DNA of 36,937 nucleotides from Treponema sp. (GTDB taxonomy: Bacteria > Spirochaetota > Spirochaetia > Treponematales > Treponemataceae): positions 1 to 36,937 of the forward strand of contig JAEEWW010000015.1 in assembly GCA_016287815.1 (NCBI GenBank). Direction: 5' to 3'. Under the pieces are notes generated by a model. The model was not told the origin of the DNA, did not search any database, and was given only the letters and a program-made list of their open reading frames with translations. The number at the start of each line of letters is the position of its first letter. Positions within the stretch are counted from its first letter, which is position 1. This document shows, piece by piece, positions 15,258-23,830 of this stretch. The position numbers and the translations under genes are program-made.

Positions 15258-16172
15258 ATGAATACAAGAAAAACAATACTTCTTTCTGCAATCGCTGTAT
15301 TACTTTGCGTTTATGCTTTACAGCTTATTTCTGCAAAAAAAAGTTCCATTAAAAACATTACCTTAAAAAATGAACCGGCTGTTTATACAATTCAAAACAG
15401 TTCAGGTGAAGTTGTTTTAACAAAAGAAACAATAAACGGTGAAGCCACATGGATTACAGGAAGCCAGAAATACAAGGCAACACAAATTTACGCTGACAAC
15501 ATAAAAGACAACGTAATGGACATAAAGGTATTGGACACCGTTTCTCATTCTGATTCAGAAGCAGCACTTGAACGCTATGAATTAGGAGACGGCGCTATAA
15601 GCGTTACAGCAACCGACAGCAACGGAAAAGTTCTCCGTAAAATGTTCATCGGAAAAGAATCAACGACAGGTTCTCAAACTTACGTAAAACTTGATTCAGG
15701 CAAAGATATTCTTCTGGTTTCAGGCTCGTTAAAAGAAATTTTCGGAAAATCCGTAGAAGAATTAAGAAGCAAGGACATTTTCAGATTTGAAGGCAAAGAA
15801 GTTTCCAAAGTTTCTGTCGATGGAGCTGCAGGCAAGTGGAGTGTTGAAGCAAAAGATTTAAGTGCCGAAAAACCTGAATGGAACATTACAGGAATTTCAG
15901 AAAAACTTGACGATACAAAAGTTACAAACTGGGTTAATTCCCTGCCGTATCTTTCGGTTGAAAGCTGGGGAAACACAGACAAAGTACCGGATGTAAAACC
16001 GACAACCGTTGTACTTTCTAAGGCAGATAAAACTGTCGAAATTTCCGTTTACCCTGTAAAAGACGGCGAAAACGTTCAGTATTTTGGCACATGTTCAGAA
16101 ACACCGTATACGTTTACGCTTTCAAAATACATGGCAGAAAAATTCTTAAAATCGCCGGAAGATTTAAAGTAG
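15258..16172 (+). CDS. DUF4340 domain protein of the Gld-like exporter operon
   Basis: A 304-residue protein with an N-terminal membrane anchor or uncleaved signal (residues 6-24) and an extracytoplasmic beta-rich region containing repeated DUF4340 features (ITGSQKYKATQIYADNIKDN, FRFEGKEVSKVSVDGAAGKW). A strong AAAGGAGGAG site lies before the ATG. DUF4340 proteins usually follow GldG-like genes, so it probably joins the same envelope complex; the function is not established. It is followed by a strong hairpin. Confidence 0.8.
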   Translation: MNTRKTILLSAIAVLLCVYALQLISAKKSSIKNITLKNEPAVYTIQNSSGEVVLTKETINGEATWITGSQKYKATQIYADNIKDNVMDIKVLDTVSHSDSEAALERYELGDGAISVTATDSNGKVLRKMFIGKESTTGSQTYVKLDSGKDILLVSGSLKEIFGKSVEELRSKDIFRFEGKEVSKVSVDGAAGKWSVEAKDLSAEKPEWNITGISEKLDDTKVTNWVNSLPYLSVESWGNTDKVPDVKPTTVVLSKADKTVEISVYPVKDGENVQYFGTCSETPYTFTLSKYMAEKFLKSPEDLK

Positions 16173-16185
16173 TTCTTTAGAAGAA

Positions 16186-16215
16186 AGGGCTGGCTGATAA
16201 ATATCAGCCAGCCCT
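16186..16215. terminator. 14-bp perfect hairpin after the Gld-like operon
   Basis: AGGGCTGGCTGATA pairs perfectly with TATCAGCCAGCCCT across AA. It lies 13 bases after the DUF4340 stop codon. No U-run follows. Confidence 0.65.
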
Positions 16216-16233
16216 GCACAGTGCGGCCTTTAA

Positions 16234-16257
16234 GCATTGGCTTTCGCCAGGCAATGC
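16234..16257 (-). terminator. Candidate hairpin after trpA
   Basis: On the minus strand GCATTGCC-TGGC-GAAA-GCCAATGC forms an imperfect stem 22 bases after the trpA stop, followed by TTAAA. It is a weak terminator candidate for the trp operon. Confidence 0.4.
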
Positions 16258-16278
16258 CATTCGCGCCGCCATATTTTT

Positions 16279-17037
16279 TTATGCTGAATGCGTAATTTCA
16301 GACGCTTTTGCCTTTACGGCTTCAAAAAGTTTTTTCTTGTCGTTTTTATTTTCTGTAATAAGGCGCACAAAAACAGAACCTGCAACAACAGCTTCTACAT
16401 AATCTGCAAGAGCTTCAGACTGCTGTCCGTTTGAAATTCCAAAGCCGCCGTAAACTTTTGAGCCGCCGGCATTTACTTTTTTCAAAAAATCAAGTGTAGC
16501 AGAATCAATCTTTGTAGACGTTCCTGTAATTCCTGTGCGAAGAGCGGCATAAATGTACGGAAATCCTGCTTCAGCAAGTTTTTTAAGACGTTCTTCTGTC
16601 ATGCTTGGAGCTGCAACCGGAATATTTATCATTCCGTTTTCTTTGCAGGCCTGAGTAAGTCCTTCATCGTTATCAAAAGGAAGGTCTGGAATAATCATTC
16701 CGTTTACACCGGCTTTTGCCGCAAGCGCACAAAATTCTTTTACACCGGGTGTATAAACAAGGCTTGCATAACTCATAAGGTAAATCGTAATTTCAGGAAA
16801 TTCTTTATGAAGTTTAGAAATAAAGGCAAGCCCGTCTTTGGTTTTATACGAACGGCTCAAAACTTCAGTACATGCACCCTGAATTGCTGGACCGTCTGCG
16901 CTTGGATCAGAAAAAGGCAGCTGTATTTCAAGTATATTTGCTCCACCGGCAACAAGTGCACGTGCAGCTTCAAAAGCAAGTTCATCTGTCGGATAGCCGG
17001 CGATAAGATGGCTCATCAATTTTATTTTTCTGCTCAT
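16279..17037 (-). CDS. trpA: Tryptophan synthase alpha chain
   Basis: A 252-residue TIM-barrel lyase that cleaves indole-3-glycerol phosphate to indole and glyceraldehyde 3-phosphate and channels indole to TrpB. Hallmarks seen: ILEIQLPFSDPSADGPAIQ with the catalytic Glu, GVNGMIIPDLPFD with the catalytic Asp, and VYGGFGISNGQQ near the phosphate-binding end. It is slightly shorter than the E. coli enzyme (268). It begins in a TAATG overlap with the trpB stop, with GGGGAGA upstream, so it is tightly coupled. Last gene of the operon. Confidence 0.95.
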   Translation of the reverse strand: MSRKIKLMSHLIAGYPTDELAFEAARALVAGGANILEIQLPFSDPSADGPAIQGACTEVLSRSYKTKDGLAFISKLHKEFPEITIYLMSYASLVYTPGVKEFCALAAKAGVNGMIIPDLPFDNDEGLTQACKENGMINIPVAAPSMTEERLKKLAEAGFPYIYAALRTGITGTSTKIDSATLDFLKKVNAGGSKVYGGFGISNGQQSEALADYVEAVVAGSVFVRLITENKNDKKKLFEAVKAKASEITHSA

Positions 17038-18308
17038 TATTCTCTCCCCATAATTTCTGCGTCATGAATGTCTTTACCATCGTTCAGTCGATCAAGTTCC
17101 GAAACAAGGAACTGCTTCCATTCAGCCGGGCGGAAAACAGGACAGGTGATAAAAATATCCTTATCGCCGCGACCAGACATATTTACAATAATTGCCTTGT
17201 CCTTTGGCAGCGTCGGTGCAAGTTTAATTGCAGCTGCTCCTGCATGGGCACTTTCCAAAGCAAACAAAACACCTTCATTTTTTGCAAAAAATTTTACGGC
17301 TTCAAGAGCTTCGCTGTCTAATGCAGAAGTAAATTCTATACGGCCATTCTTACCTAGCGCGGCAAGCTGAGGACCTATTCCGCAATAATCAAGTCCTGCA
17401 GAAATTGAGCGTGTAGAAAGCGCCTGTCCGTCATCATCGAGCAAAAAGCGGGATTTATACCCCTGCATGATTCCGTCTTTGCTGGCATTTCCTGTCATGC
17501 GGCTTGCATTTTCTCCAGGATTCGGGCCGATTCCGCCGGCTTCAACAGCAATAAGCCGAGGCGATTTTTCGTCTATAAACGGAGCAAAAAATCCGATAGA
17601 ATTTGAGCCGCCGCCGCAACAGGCAATCATTGCCGCAACGTCAAGTTTTCTTTCGGCAGCCTGTTTTTTAACTTCTTTACCAATTACACTCTGGAATTCG
17701 CGTACAATATCCGGGAATGGGGCAGGTCCTACTGCAGAACCTAAAACATAATGAGTTGTATCAATATTTGCAGCCCAGTCGCGCATAGCTTCGTTTACCG
17801 CATCTTTAAGGGTTCGGCTTCCGGATGTTACGGCATGAACCTTTGCCCCGTACATTTCCATTGCAGCAACATTAGGCTGCTGACGGCGAACATCAACTTC
17901 GCCCATATAAACGGTACAGTCCAGGCCAAGTTTTGCACATGCGGCGGCGGTTGCAACTCCATGCTGTCCTGCTCCGGTTTCCGCAATAATGCGCTTTTTG
18001 CCCATTATTTTTGCTAAAAGGCACTGGCCAATTGAATTGTTAATTTTGTGGGCACCAGTATTCGCAAGGCCCTCAAGCTTTATGTAAATCTGTGCACCGC
18101 CTAAAATTTCTGTTGCAGTTTTTGCAAACAAAAGCGGAGTTTCTCTTCCTATATAATCACGCTGGATTGTTGCGAGTTCTTCCAAAAAAGCTTTATCAGC
18201 CATTGCATCTTTAAATGCGGATTCAAGTTCATCTAACGGGCGGCGCATTACTTCTGCAACATATTTACCGCCAAACTGCCCGAAAAATCCGTTATCGGAA
18301 TGTGCCAT
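17037..18308 (-). CDS. trpB: Tryptophan synthase beta chain
   Basis: A 423-residue PLP enzyme joining indole and serine to form tryptophan. The PLP lysine is in TGAHKINNSIGQ; GAGQHGVATAAACAKLGLDC and the phosphate-binding CCGGGSNSIGFF are present, as is the C-terminal SGRGDKD. It is of the standard TrpB1 type that pairs with TrpA. A GGGGAGAG site lies before the ATG at 18308; 49 bases separate it from trpCF. Confidence 0.96.
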   Translation of the reverse strand: MAHSDNGFFGQFGGKYVAEVMRRPLDELESAFKDAMADKAFLEELATIQRDYIGRETPLLFAKTATEILGGAQIYIKLEGLANTGAHKINNSIGQCLLAKIMGKKRIIAETGAGQHGVATAAACAKLGLDCTVYMGEVDVRRQQPNVAAMEMYGAKVHAVTSGSRTLKDAVNEAMRDWAANIDTTHYVLGSAVGPAPFPDIVREFQSVIGKEVKKQAAERKLDVAAMIACCGGGSNSIGFFAPFIDEKSPRLIAVEAGGIGPNPGENASRMTGNASKDGIMQGYKSRFLLDDDGQALSTRSISAGLDYCGIGPQLAALGKNGRIEFTSALDSEALEAVKFFAKNEGVLFALESAHAGAAAIKLAPTLPKDKAIIVNMSGRGDKDIFITCPVFRPAEWKQFLVSELDRLNDGKDIHDAEIMGRE

Positions 18309-18357
18309 ATTTTATCTTTTCTCTCCCCATAATATTTTATAATTGCGCAAAACACGT

Positions 18358-19791
18358 TTAATTTGCGCTAAGCGCAGTAAAAAAATCTTTCATTTTCTTT
18401 TCATTTTTAATGCCGATTTCATTATCCTCAATTCCGCTTGAAACATCTACCAGTTCAGGCAAAAATTGTTTTACCAAATCTGCAACATTTTCTGGTGTTA
18501 CACCGCCTGCAAGCCACAAATGACCGTCTAAAACATAATTATGAGCGCGGCAATCCTGTAGAAAACGAGCTTCACCTTTTGCTATAAGCCGGGAAACAAT
18601 CTGATTTTCAATTTTTTCTTTTCCGGTTACAGCAAAGAAATGAGGTATCTCTGTTAAATAATCAGGACATTTTTCATACGGGATTCCGTGTATCTGAATA
18701 AAATCAAGAACGCCTTGTTTTACAAGTTCAGCAGCGGCATAAGCTTCTACACTTTCAGGCCGCGTAATAACGGCAACTTTCATCGCCCTGATTGTTTTTA
18801 ATTCATTTTTAAACTGATTAAATTTCATTCCATATACATTACGGCCGAATTCTGTAGCAAATATAAACCCGACAAAATCCGCTCCAAGTTTATCTGCCAG
18901 AAGCACATCAGAAAACTGTGTTAATCCGCAAATCTTTACTAAAGGCCGGCCAGAAGCAGAACGGGATAGAACTTTTTCAGCAAGCTCTATAATTTTTCTT
19001 CCATAAAGATTTTCTGATTCAGATTTGAAGGCTTGTACAAATTTTCCGGCTTTATCAGGCTCCTTTGCGGCAAACTCTCCTAAAAGAATTCCTTTAAAAC
19101 CCATAGCTCCAACTTTTTTTGCCGCATCTGCTGTTGTAATTCCGCTTTCAAAAATTACATCGCCGCCAAGTTTTTTCTTTAGCATTGCAGGAACTAAAAA
19201 ATCTATGGAAAAATCTTTTAAATTTCTTGAATTTACTCCGCAGACAATCGTTTCTGCATACCGTCGTTTGGCAAACAGAACTCTTTCGGCATCTTCTTGT
19301 GTACGCACTTCAACCAGAGCTTTTATGCCGAGTTCCTCACACTTTTTAAGCATGGAAAGCATTTTTTCAAGCTCAAGGATTCCTGCAATTAAAAGAACTG
19401 CATCAGCGCCGCATCGGAAGGCAATTTCAATTTCCTGCTCATCAATTAAAAAATCTTTGCGAAGCACCGCAACATCAGGAACCGCATTGCACACATCAAT
19501 CAAATCCTGAAGGCTTCCTTTAAAATAATTTTCTTCCGTAAGACAGCTGATGGCATCAGCCCCGCACGCTCGATATTTCTTTGCCGTTTCTCCGGCATTT
19601 AAGTCTGGAGCAATGTCACCCTTGCTTGGCGAAGCCCTTTTTACTTCCAGAATTACGCCCTTTTCTGCCATAAACGGAACAATGGCCCGCGTACGTTTTT
19701 CAGGAATTTTTACGCCAAAGCTGAAGCCGCGTTTTTCTATATCTTTCTTACGCTGTTCAACAATTTGTGCAACAATATTTTTTTCGCTCAT
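18358..19791 (-). CDS. trpCF: Fused indole-3-glycerol phosphate synthase / phosphoribosylanthranilate isomerase
   Basis: A 477-residue two-domain enzyme. Residues 1-255 are TrpC (ILEVKRASPSKGDIAP, VLRKDFLIDEQEI, ADAVLLIAGIL, IFESGITTADAAKK). Residues about 280-477 are TrpF (LVKICGLTQFSDV with the catalytic Cys, ADFVGFIFATEFGRN, WLAGGVTPENVADL, VDVSSGIE). The fusion in this order occurs in enteric bacteria and some others. No clear ribosome site precedes the ATG at 19791; 41 bases separate it from trpGD. Confidence 0.95.
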   Translation of the reverse strand: MSEKNIVAQIVEQRKKDIEKRGFSFGVKIPEKRTRAIVPFMAEKGVILEVKRASPSKGDIAPDLNAGETAKKYRACGADAISCLTEENYFKGSLQDLIDVCNAVPDVAVLRKDFLIDEQEIEIAFRCGADAVLLIAGILELEKMLSMLKKCEELGIKALVEVRTQEDAERVLFAKRRYAETIVCGVNSRNLKDFSIDFLVPAMLKKKLGGDVIFESGITTADAAKKVGAMGFKGILLGEFAAKEPDKAGKFVQAFKSESENLYGRKIIELAEKVLSRSASGRPLVKICGLTQFSDVLLADKLGADFVGFIFATEFGRNVYGMKFNQFKNELKTIRAMKVAVITRPESVEAYAAAELVKQGVLDFIQIHGIPYEKCPDYLTEIPHFFAVTGKEKIENQIVSRLIAKGEARFLQDCRAHNYVLDGHLWLAGGVTPENVADLVKQFLPELVDVSSGIEDNEIGIKNEKKMKDFFTALSAN

Positions 19792-19832
19792 ATTTCTAAA
19801 GCCAATAATTTCTTAATTTTGCCAGGAATTAA

Positions 19833-21431
19833 TTACGCTGCAGAAGAAACTTCTACAATCTGTTCAAGTTTTGCAAGAGCTTTTCCAGAATCGATTGAAT
19901 CCAAAGCCATGCGGTAGCCTTCTTTTAAAGTCTTAGCTTTGCCAGAAATATAAAGGACGGCAGCAACGTTAAGCCCTACTGCATAACGCAGAGTTTTTCT
20001 GCCTTTTCCTTTAAGAACCTCCATTCCTAAAGCTGCATTGTCAGCCCCGTTTCCTCCGCACAGTTCCTGTTCATCTGCATCTGTAATTCCAAAATCAGCA
20101 GGTTTTATCGTATAACGATATTCTTTTCCGTCGGAATTAATCTGATAAACAGCTGTTTCTGCACAAGGAGAAATTTCGTCATATCCGTCATTGCTCGAAA
20201 TAACCATTACGCGCTTTGCACCAAGAGCTTTTGCCGCATGCGCATAGTCTTCAAGCAAATCTTTGGAATAAACACCAAGAACTTCATATTCCGCATTGGC
20301 AGGATTTAAAAGCGGGCCTAGAATATTGAAAATTGTTTTTATGCCAAGTGCCTTTCTTACAGGAGCTGCAAAACGCATTGCAGAATGATAAACAGGTGCC
20401 ATTAAAAATCCAAAGCCTGTTTTTTTAACAAGTTCTGCAGTTTTTTCAGGAGATGCCATTATCTTTATGCCAAGATTTTCAAAAAAGTCTGCGGCCCCAG
20501 ATTTAGAAGAAACAGCCCTGTTCCCGTGTTTTGCTACGTTCTGGCCGCAACTTGCCGCAACAATGGCAGAAAGAGAAGAAATATTAAAACTGCCTTTGCC
20601 GTCACCACCTGTTCCAACAATTTCTGCAAGACCTGTACTTGAAAGCGGAAATGCTGTTTTCTGTTTTAAAAGAGCTTTTGCGCAGCCAATCATTTCGCTT
20701 GTTGCAGGACCTTTTGCTGCCATAGCAGCAAGAATTGCGGATGTAACACACTCATCCATTGTTCCGTCAGTAAGATTTTCGATAAATAAGGCTGCCTGTT
20801 CTTCGCTCAGGTCTTTTTTTTCTATAAGCTGATTTAAATATGCTGCAACAGGAATGTTTTCACGGCGGTATTTTAAGAATGCACGGAAAATATCATCACC
20901 TTTCTGGCTTGCTATGCTTTCCGGGTGAAACTGAACGCCTTCTATAGTCATAGTTTTATGGCGGATTCCCATTATTTCGCCATCGGCAGAGCGGGCAGTA
21001 ACTTCAAAATCATCCGGCAAAGTTTTTTCATCAATTGCAAGAGAATGATAGCGGGTAAAACTTGCCTTTTTACCGATAATGCGGAAAAGCCCTTTTCCGT
21101 CTAAATCCATTTCTTCAACAACACCATGACAGATTCTTTTTGCCTGAACGATTTTTGCACCAAAGGCTTCGCCTATAGCCTGATGTCCAAGACATACGCC
21201 CAAAATCGGGATTTTACCGGCAAAATATTTTATTGCATCTATACTTACCCCTGCATCTTTTGGTGTACCCGGTCCCGGACTTATTACAAGGCGCGAAGGA
21301 TTCATCTGAACGAGCTGTTCCAGAGAAACTTCTTTTGAGCGGACTGTTACAACTTCTTCATTGCCAAGACGCTGTAAAGCCTGAACAACATTAAATGTAA
21401 ACGAATCGTAATTATCTATAACTAAAATCAT
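19833..21431 (-). CDS. trpGD: Fused anthranilate synthase glutaminase / anthranilate phosphoribosyltransferase
   Basis: A 532-residue bifunctional protein. Residues 1-190 form the class I glutamine amidotransferase with the oxyanion region SPGPGTPKDAG, catalytic Cys in GVCLGHQAIG and His in VQFHPES. Residues about 195-532 form TrpD, with GTGGDGKGSFNIS, KHGNRAVSSKSGAADF and a C-terminal LKEGYRMALDSIDSGKAL. The start ATG 21431 follows an AGGAG site that lies in the last codons of trpE (the trpE stop is one base upstream of the ATG). Confidence 0.95.
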   Translation of the reverse strand: MILVIDNYDSFTFNVVQALQRLGNEEVVTVRSKEVSLEQLVQMNPSRLVISPGPGTPKDAGVSIDAIKYFAGKIPILGVCLGHQAIGEAFGAKIVQAKRICHGVVEEMDLDGKGLFRIIGKKASFTRYHSLAIDEKTLPDDFEVTARSADGEIMGIRHKTMTIEGVQFHPESIASQKGDDIFRAFLKYRRENIPVAAYLNQLIEKKDLSEEQAALFIENLTDGTMDECVTSAILAAMAAKGPATSEMIGCAKALLKQKTAFPLSSTGLAEIVGTGGDGKGSFNISSLSAIVAASCGQNVAKHGNRAVSSKSGAADFFENLGIKIMASPEKTAELVKKTGFGFLMAPVYHSAMRFAAPVRKALGIKTIFNILGPLLNPANAEYEVLGVYSKDLLEDYAHAAKALGAKRVMVISSNDGYDEISPCAETAVYQINSDGKEYRYTIKPADFGITDADEQELCGGNGADNAALGMEVLKGKGRKTLRYAVGLNVAAVLYISGKAKTLKEGYRMALDSIDSGKALAKLEQIVEVSSAA

Positions 21432-21432
21432 C

Positions 21433-22902
21433 TTATTTCTCCTGTTTTTTTGTGTTTTCAATTACTGAATTTTCGATTACGGCGCGAAGTGCGCCCAGTT
21501 TTTCATTTGTTTCTTCCCATTCACGCTCAGGGCTTGAATCGTAAACAATTCCGCCGCCTGCCTGCAAAGTCCAGACATCGTCCTGCTTAAGTGCACAACG
21601 GATTCCTATGCAGAAATCAAGATCACCGTTTGTCTGAAGGTAGCCGATTGCACCGGCATAAAATCTGCGCTTTACTTTTTCAAGGCGACTTAAAATTTCT
21701 ATTGCACTGATTTTCGGCGAACCGGAAACAGTTCCTGCCGGAAATGCAGAACGTAAAACCTGTATCTGCTTTACGCCAGATTTAACCTTGCCCTGAACAT
21801 CGCTTACCAGATGCATTACGTGACTAAAATATTCACAGTCCATGTAGCGCGTAACTTCAACAGAACCCGCTTCACACACACGGCCTAAATCGTTGCGTGC
21901 TAAATCTACCAGCATTAAGTGTTCACTTTTTTCTTTATTGTCGCCCAAAAGTTCTGCCTTAAGTTTTTCATCTTCTGCAGAATTTTTTCCACGGCGGCGG
22001 GTTCCGGCAATCGGCCGGATTGAAGCAACCCCTTCGCGAACGCGTACCAGACTTTCCGGGCTTGAACCTACAAGCTGGAATTTTCCAAAATCAATATAAA
22101 GCAAATACGGCGAAGGATTTACCGAACGCAGGCGGCGGTAAATTTCCAATGCACTGTTTTCATTTTCAATTTGAAGACGGCGGCTTGGAACTGCCTGAAA
22201 AATATTGCCTGCAATAATATCTTTTTTCAAAGATAAAACTTTTTCTTTATATTCTTTTTCACTTACCTGCAAATCCGTTATAATCCTGCATGGCTTCTGT
22301 TCTTCCGGCGGCGCAAGATAAGAAAAATCCAAATCGCCAAGCCGGCTTTTTAAGTTTTCAACAGCCTTCTGCAAATCAATCTGATGCTCTGTATAGTTAA
22401 AGGCAAAAACATGAAGCTTTTCTGTAAAATGATCAAAAACTATATAAATGTGGCCTACGACAAATTCACTTTCAGGAATTTTAAGTTCATCAACTTGAGG
22501 CGCAAGATGGATTGTGTCGCAGCGCGCACAAAACTCGTAGCTTAAATAACCTACTCCGCTGGCAGGAACCGGGATGTTTTTAACCGGAAGTTCATTTTCT
22601 TCTGCAACATACAAAAGCGCATCAAGTATATCCGGTTCTTTTTGAACATTCTGTTTGTCTTCTGTTTTTACCGAATCAAAGGTAAACGGCACGCGCCGTC
22701 CGTCTATTATAAAAGCAATTCCTTCATCATCCTGAAGTATATGAAAAGCATCTTCTGCCATAAGAATTGAATAACGCTCTTTTCCCATGTCAAACCGCGC
22801 ACTTTCCAAAATTGCCTTTGCACCGATTTTTCGCGCAAGACTGAACGGAGTGTAGCGGTCGCTCGGAAGAGAAAGATAAATGCAGTCATTTCGTTTTGTC
22901 AT
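21433..22902 (-). CDS. trpE: Anthranilate synthase component I
   Basis: A 489-residue chorismate-binding enzyme that makes anthranilate with the TrpG domain. The conserved C-terminal half is complete: IFQAVPSRRLQ, NPSPYLLYIDFG, SSPESLVRVREGVASIRPIAGTR, HLMLVDLARNDLGRV, FPAGTVSGSPK, GAIGYL and TLQAGGGIVYDSSP. An N-terminal LPSDRYTPFSLARKIG stretch carries the Ser/Pro region linked to Trp feedback in this family. The frame is open farther upstream but an AAGGA site sits 6 bases before the ATG at 22902, and the promoter leaves a leader of about 100 bases, so 22902 is the start. Confidence 0.95.
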   Translation of the reverse strand: MTKRNDCIYLSLPSDRYTPFSLARKIGAKAILESARFDMGKERYSILMAEDAFHILQDDEGIAFIIDGRRVPFTFDSVKTEDKQNVQKEPDILDALLYVAEENELPVKNIPVPASGVGYLSYEFCARCDTIHLAPQVDELKIPESEFVVGHIYIVFDHFTEKLHVFAFNYTEHQIDLQKAVENLKSRLGDLDFSYLAPPEEQKPCRIITDLQVSEKEYKEKVLSLKKDIIAGNIFQAVPSRRLQIENENSALEIYRRLRSVNPSPYLLYIDFGKFQLVGSSPESLVRVREGVASIRPIAGTRRRGKNSAEDEKLKAELLGDNKEKSEHLMLVDLARNDLGRVCEAGSVEVTRYMDCEYFSHVMHLVSDVQGKVKSGVKQIQVLRSAFPAGTVSGSPKISAIEILSRLEKVKRRFYAGAIGYLQTNGDLDFCIGIRCALKQDDVWTLQAGGGIVYDSSPEREWEETNEKLGALRAVIENSVIENTKKQEK

Positions 22903-22980
22903 ATTTTGTCCTTGAAACATAGCCGGACAGCAATCGCTTCGGTATATTTTACAGTATTGTACAACCGACCTTACGATTCT

Positions 22981-22994
22981 ATACGTAGATACGT
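22981..22994. promoter_or_regulatory. Candidate operator in the trp leader
   Basis: ATACGTAGATACGT is a repeat of the palindrome-like ATACGT, lying about 10-23 bases after the expected transcription start. It is the only obvious symmetric element near the promoter. Repressor binding is conjecture. Confidence 0.3.
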
Positions 22995-23010
22995 TTCTGT
23001 TTGTAGTAGC

Positions 23011-23039
23011 ACTATACAATCAGTTGTTGTTTCTGTCAA
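23011..23039 (-). promoter_or_regulatory. Promoter of the trp operon
   Basis: Minus-strand TTGACA (23039-23034), 17-base spacer, TATAGT (23016-23011). The expected start is near 23004, giving a leader of about 100 bases. The leader contains no Trp codon and no run of GAG/TAG triplets, so classical attenuation by a leader peptide or TRAP is not supported. Confidence 0.8.
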
Positions 23040-23086
23040 TAGAATCATGCAAAAAAAAAACAGGAAATTACATGTTCATGTTCGAC

Positions 23087-23115
23087 TTGCCGATAGCAGA
23101 TTATTTTAGTATTAT
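23087..23115 (+). promoter_or_regulatory. Probable promoter of clpP
   Basis: TTGCCG (23087-23092), 17-base spacer, TATTAT (23110-23115), about 60 bases upstream of the clpP ATG. Confidence 0.5.
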
Positions 23116-23177
23116 GAAAATATAGCTTTGGTACTTTTTTTACTTGCCAGAGCAATAGAATACAGACGGGAGAAACA

Positions 23178-23795
23178 ATGAACAGTTTAGCAGGCTCCAT
23201 TTTAAAAAATGACGACACAGATGATGCAAAAGATAAGAAAGCAAAAGGTTCGGATCCTCTTACAGAGAAATTTCTAAAAACACGTCAGATAATTCTTTCT
23301 GGAGAAATCAACAAAGATCTGGCAGAAAAGATTGTACGCCAGCTTCTTCTGCTTGAAGCAGACAACCACGACCCGATTTACGTATATATCGATTCACCTG
23401 GCGGCGATGTAGACGCAGGTTTTGCAATTTTCGACATAATCCGCTTTATTGATGCACCGGTTTACTTAATCGGCATGGGACTTATTGCCAGCGCAGCTGC
23501 CCTTATTCTTCTTGCAGCTCCAAAGGAACGCCGTCTTGGACTTCCTGACAGCCGGTACTTAATTCATCAGCCTTTAAGCGGAATGAAGGGAGTTGCCACC
23601 GACATTGAAATTCACGCTCAGGAAATGGCAAAGACAAGGGCAAAATTGAATAAGCTTATTTCCGAAGAAACAGGAAAACCTTTATCTCAGGTTTCCAAGG
23701 ACACTGACCGTGATTACTGGCTTGATTCAGCAGAAGCCGTTGAATACGGGCTTATCAGCGGAATAATCACAAAACGTTCAGATTTGAAAAAATAG
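23178..23795 (+). CDS. clpP: ClpP-family serine protease subunit
   Basis: A 205-residue ClpP. The catalytic triad is present: Ser105 in G-L-I-A-S-A-A, His130 in YLIHQPLSG, Asp175 in SKDTDRD. IDSPGGDVDAG is the family oxyanion strand. The serine neighbourhood differs from the usual GQAASMGA, and the charged N-terminal stretch of about 25 residues is not typical, so this may be the second ClpP paralogue that spirochaetes often carry rather than the canonical one. No Clp ATPase gene is adjacent. A GGGAG site precedes the ATG. It degrades unfolded or tagged proteins in the cytosol with a Clp ATPase. Confidence 0.9.
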   Translation: MNSLAGSILKNDDTDDAKDKKAKGSDPLTEKFLKTRQIILSGEINKDLAEKIVRQLLLLEADNHDPIYVYIDSPGGDVDAGFAIFDIIRFIDAPVYLIGMGLIASAAALILLAAPKERRLGLPDSRYLIHQPLSGMKGVATDIEIHAQEMAKTRAKLNKLISEETGKPLSQVSKDTDRDYWLDSAEAVEYGLISGIITKRSDLKK

Positions 23796-23830
23796 AAATT
23801 GTAAACTATTTTTTTTTATGGTAAATTAAT

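Noticed and set aside
22903..23003. Possible tryptophan leader peptide or TRAP-binding leader before trpE
   Set aside because: The leader contains no TGG codon and lacks repeated GAG/TAG triplets; no terminator/antiterminator pair with a U-run is seen.
22903..23019. Longer N-terminus for TrpE
   Set aside because: It would run through the leader up to the promoter's -10 element; the AAGGA site before 22902 decides the start.
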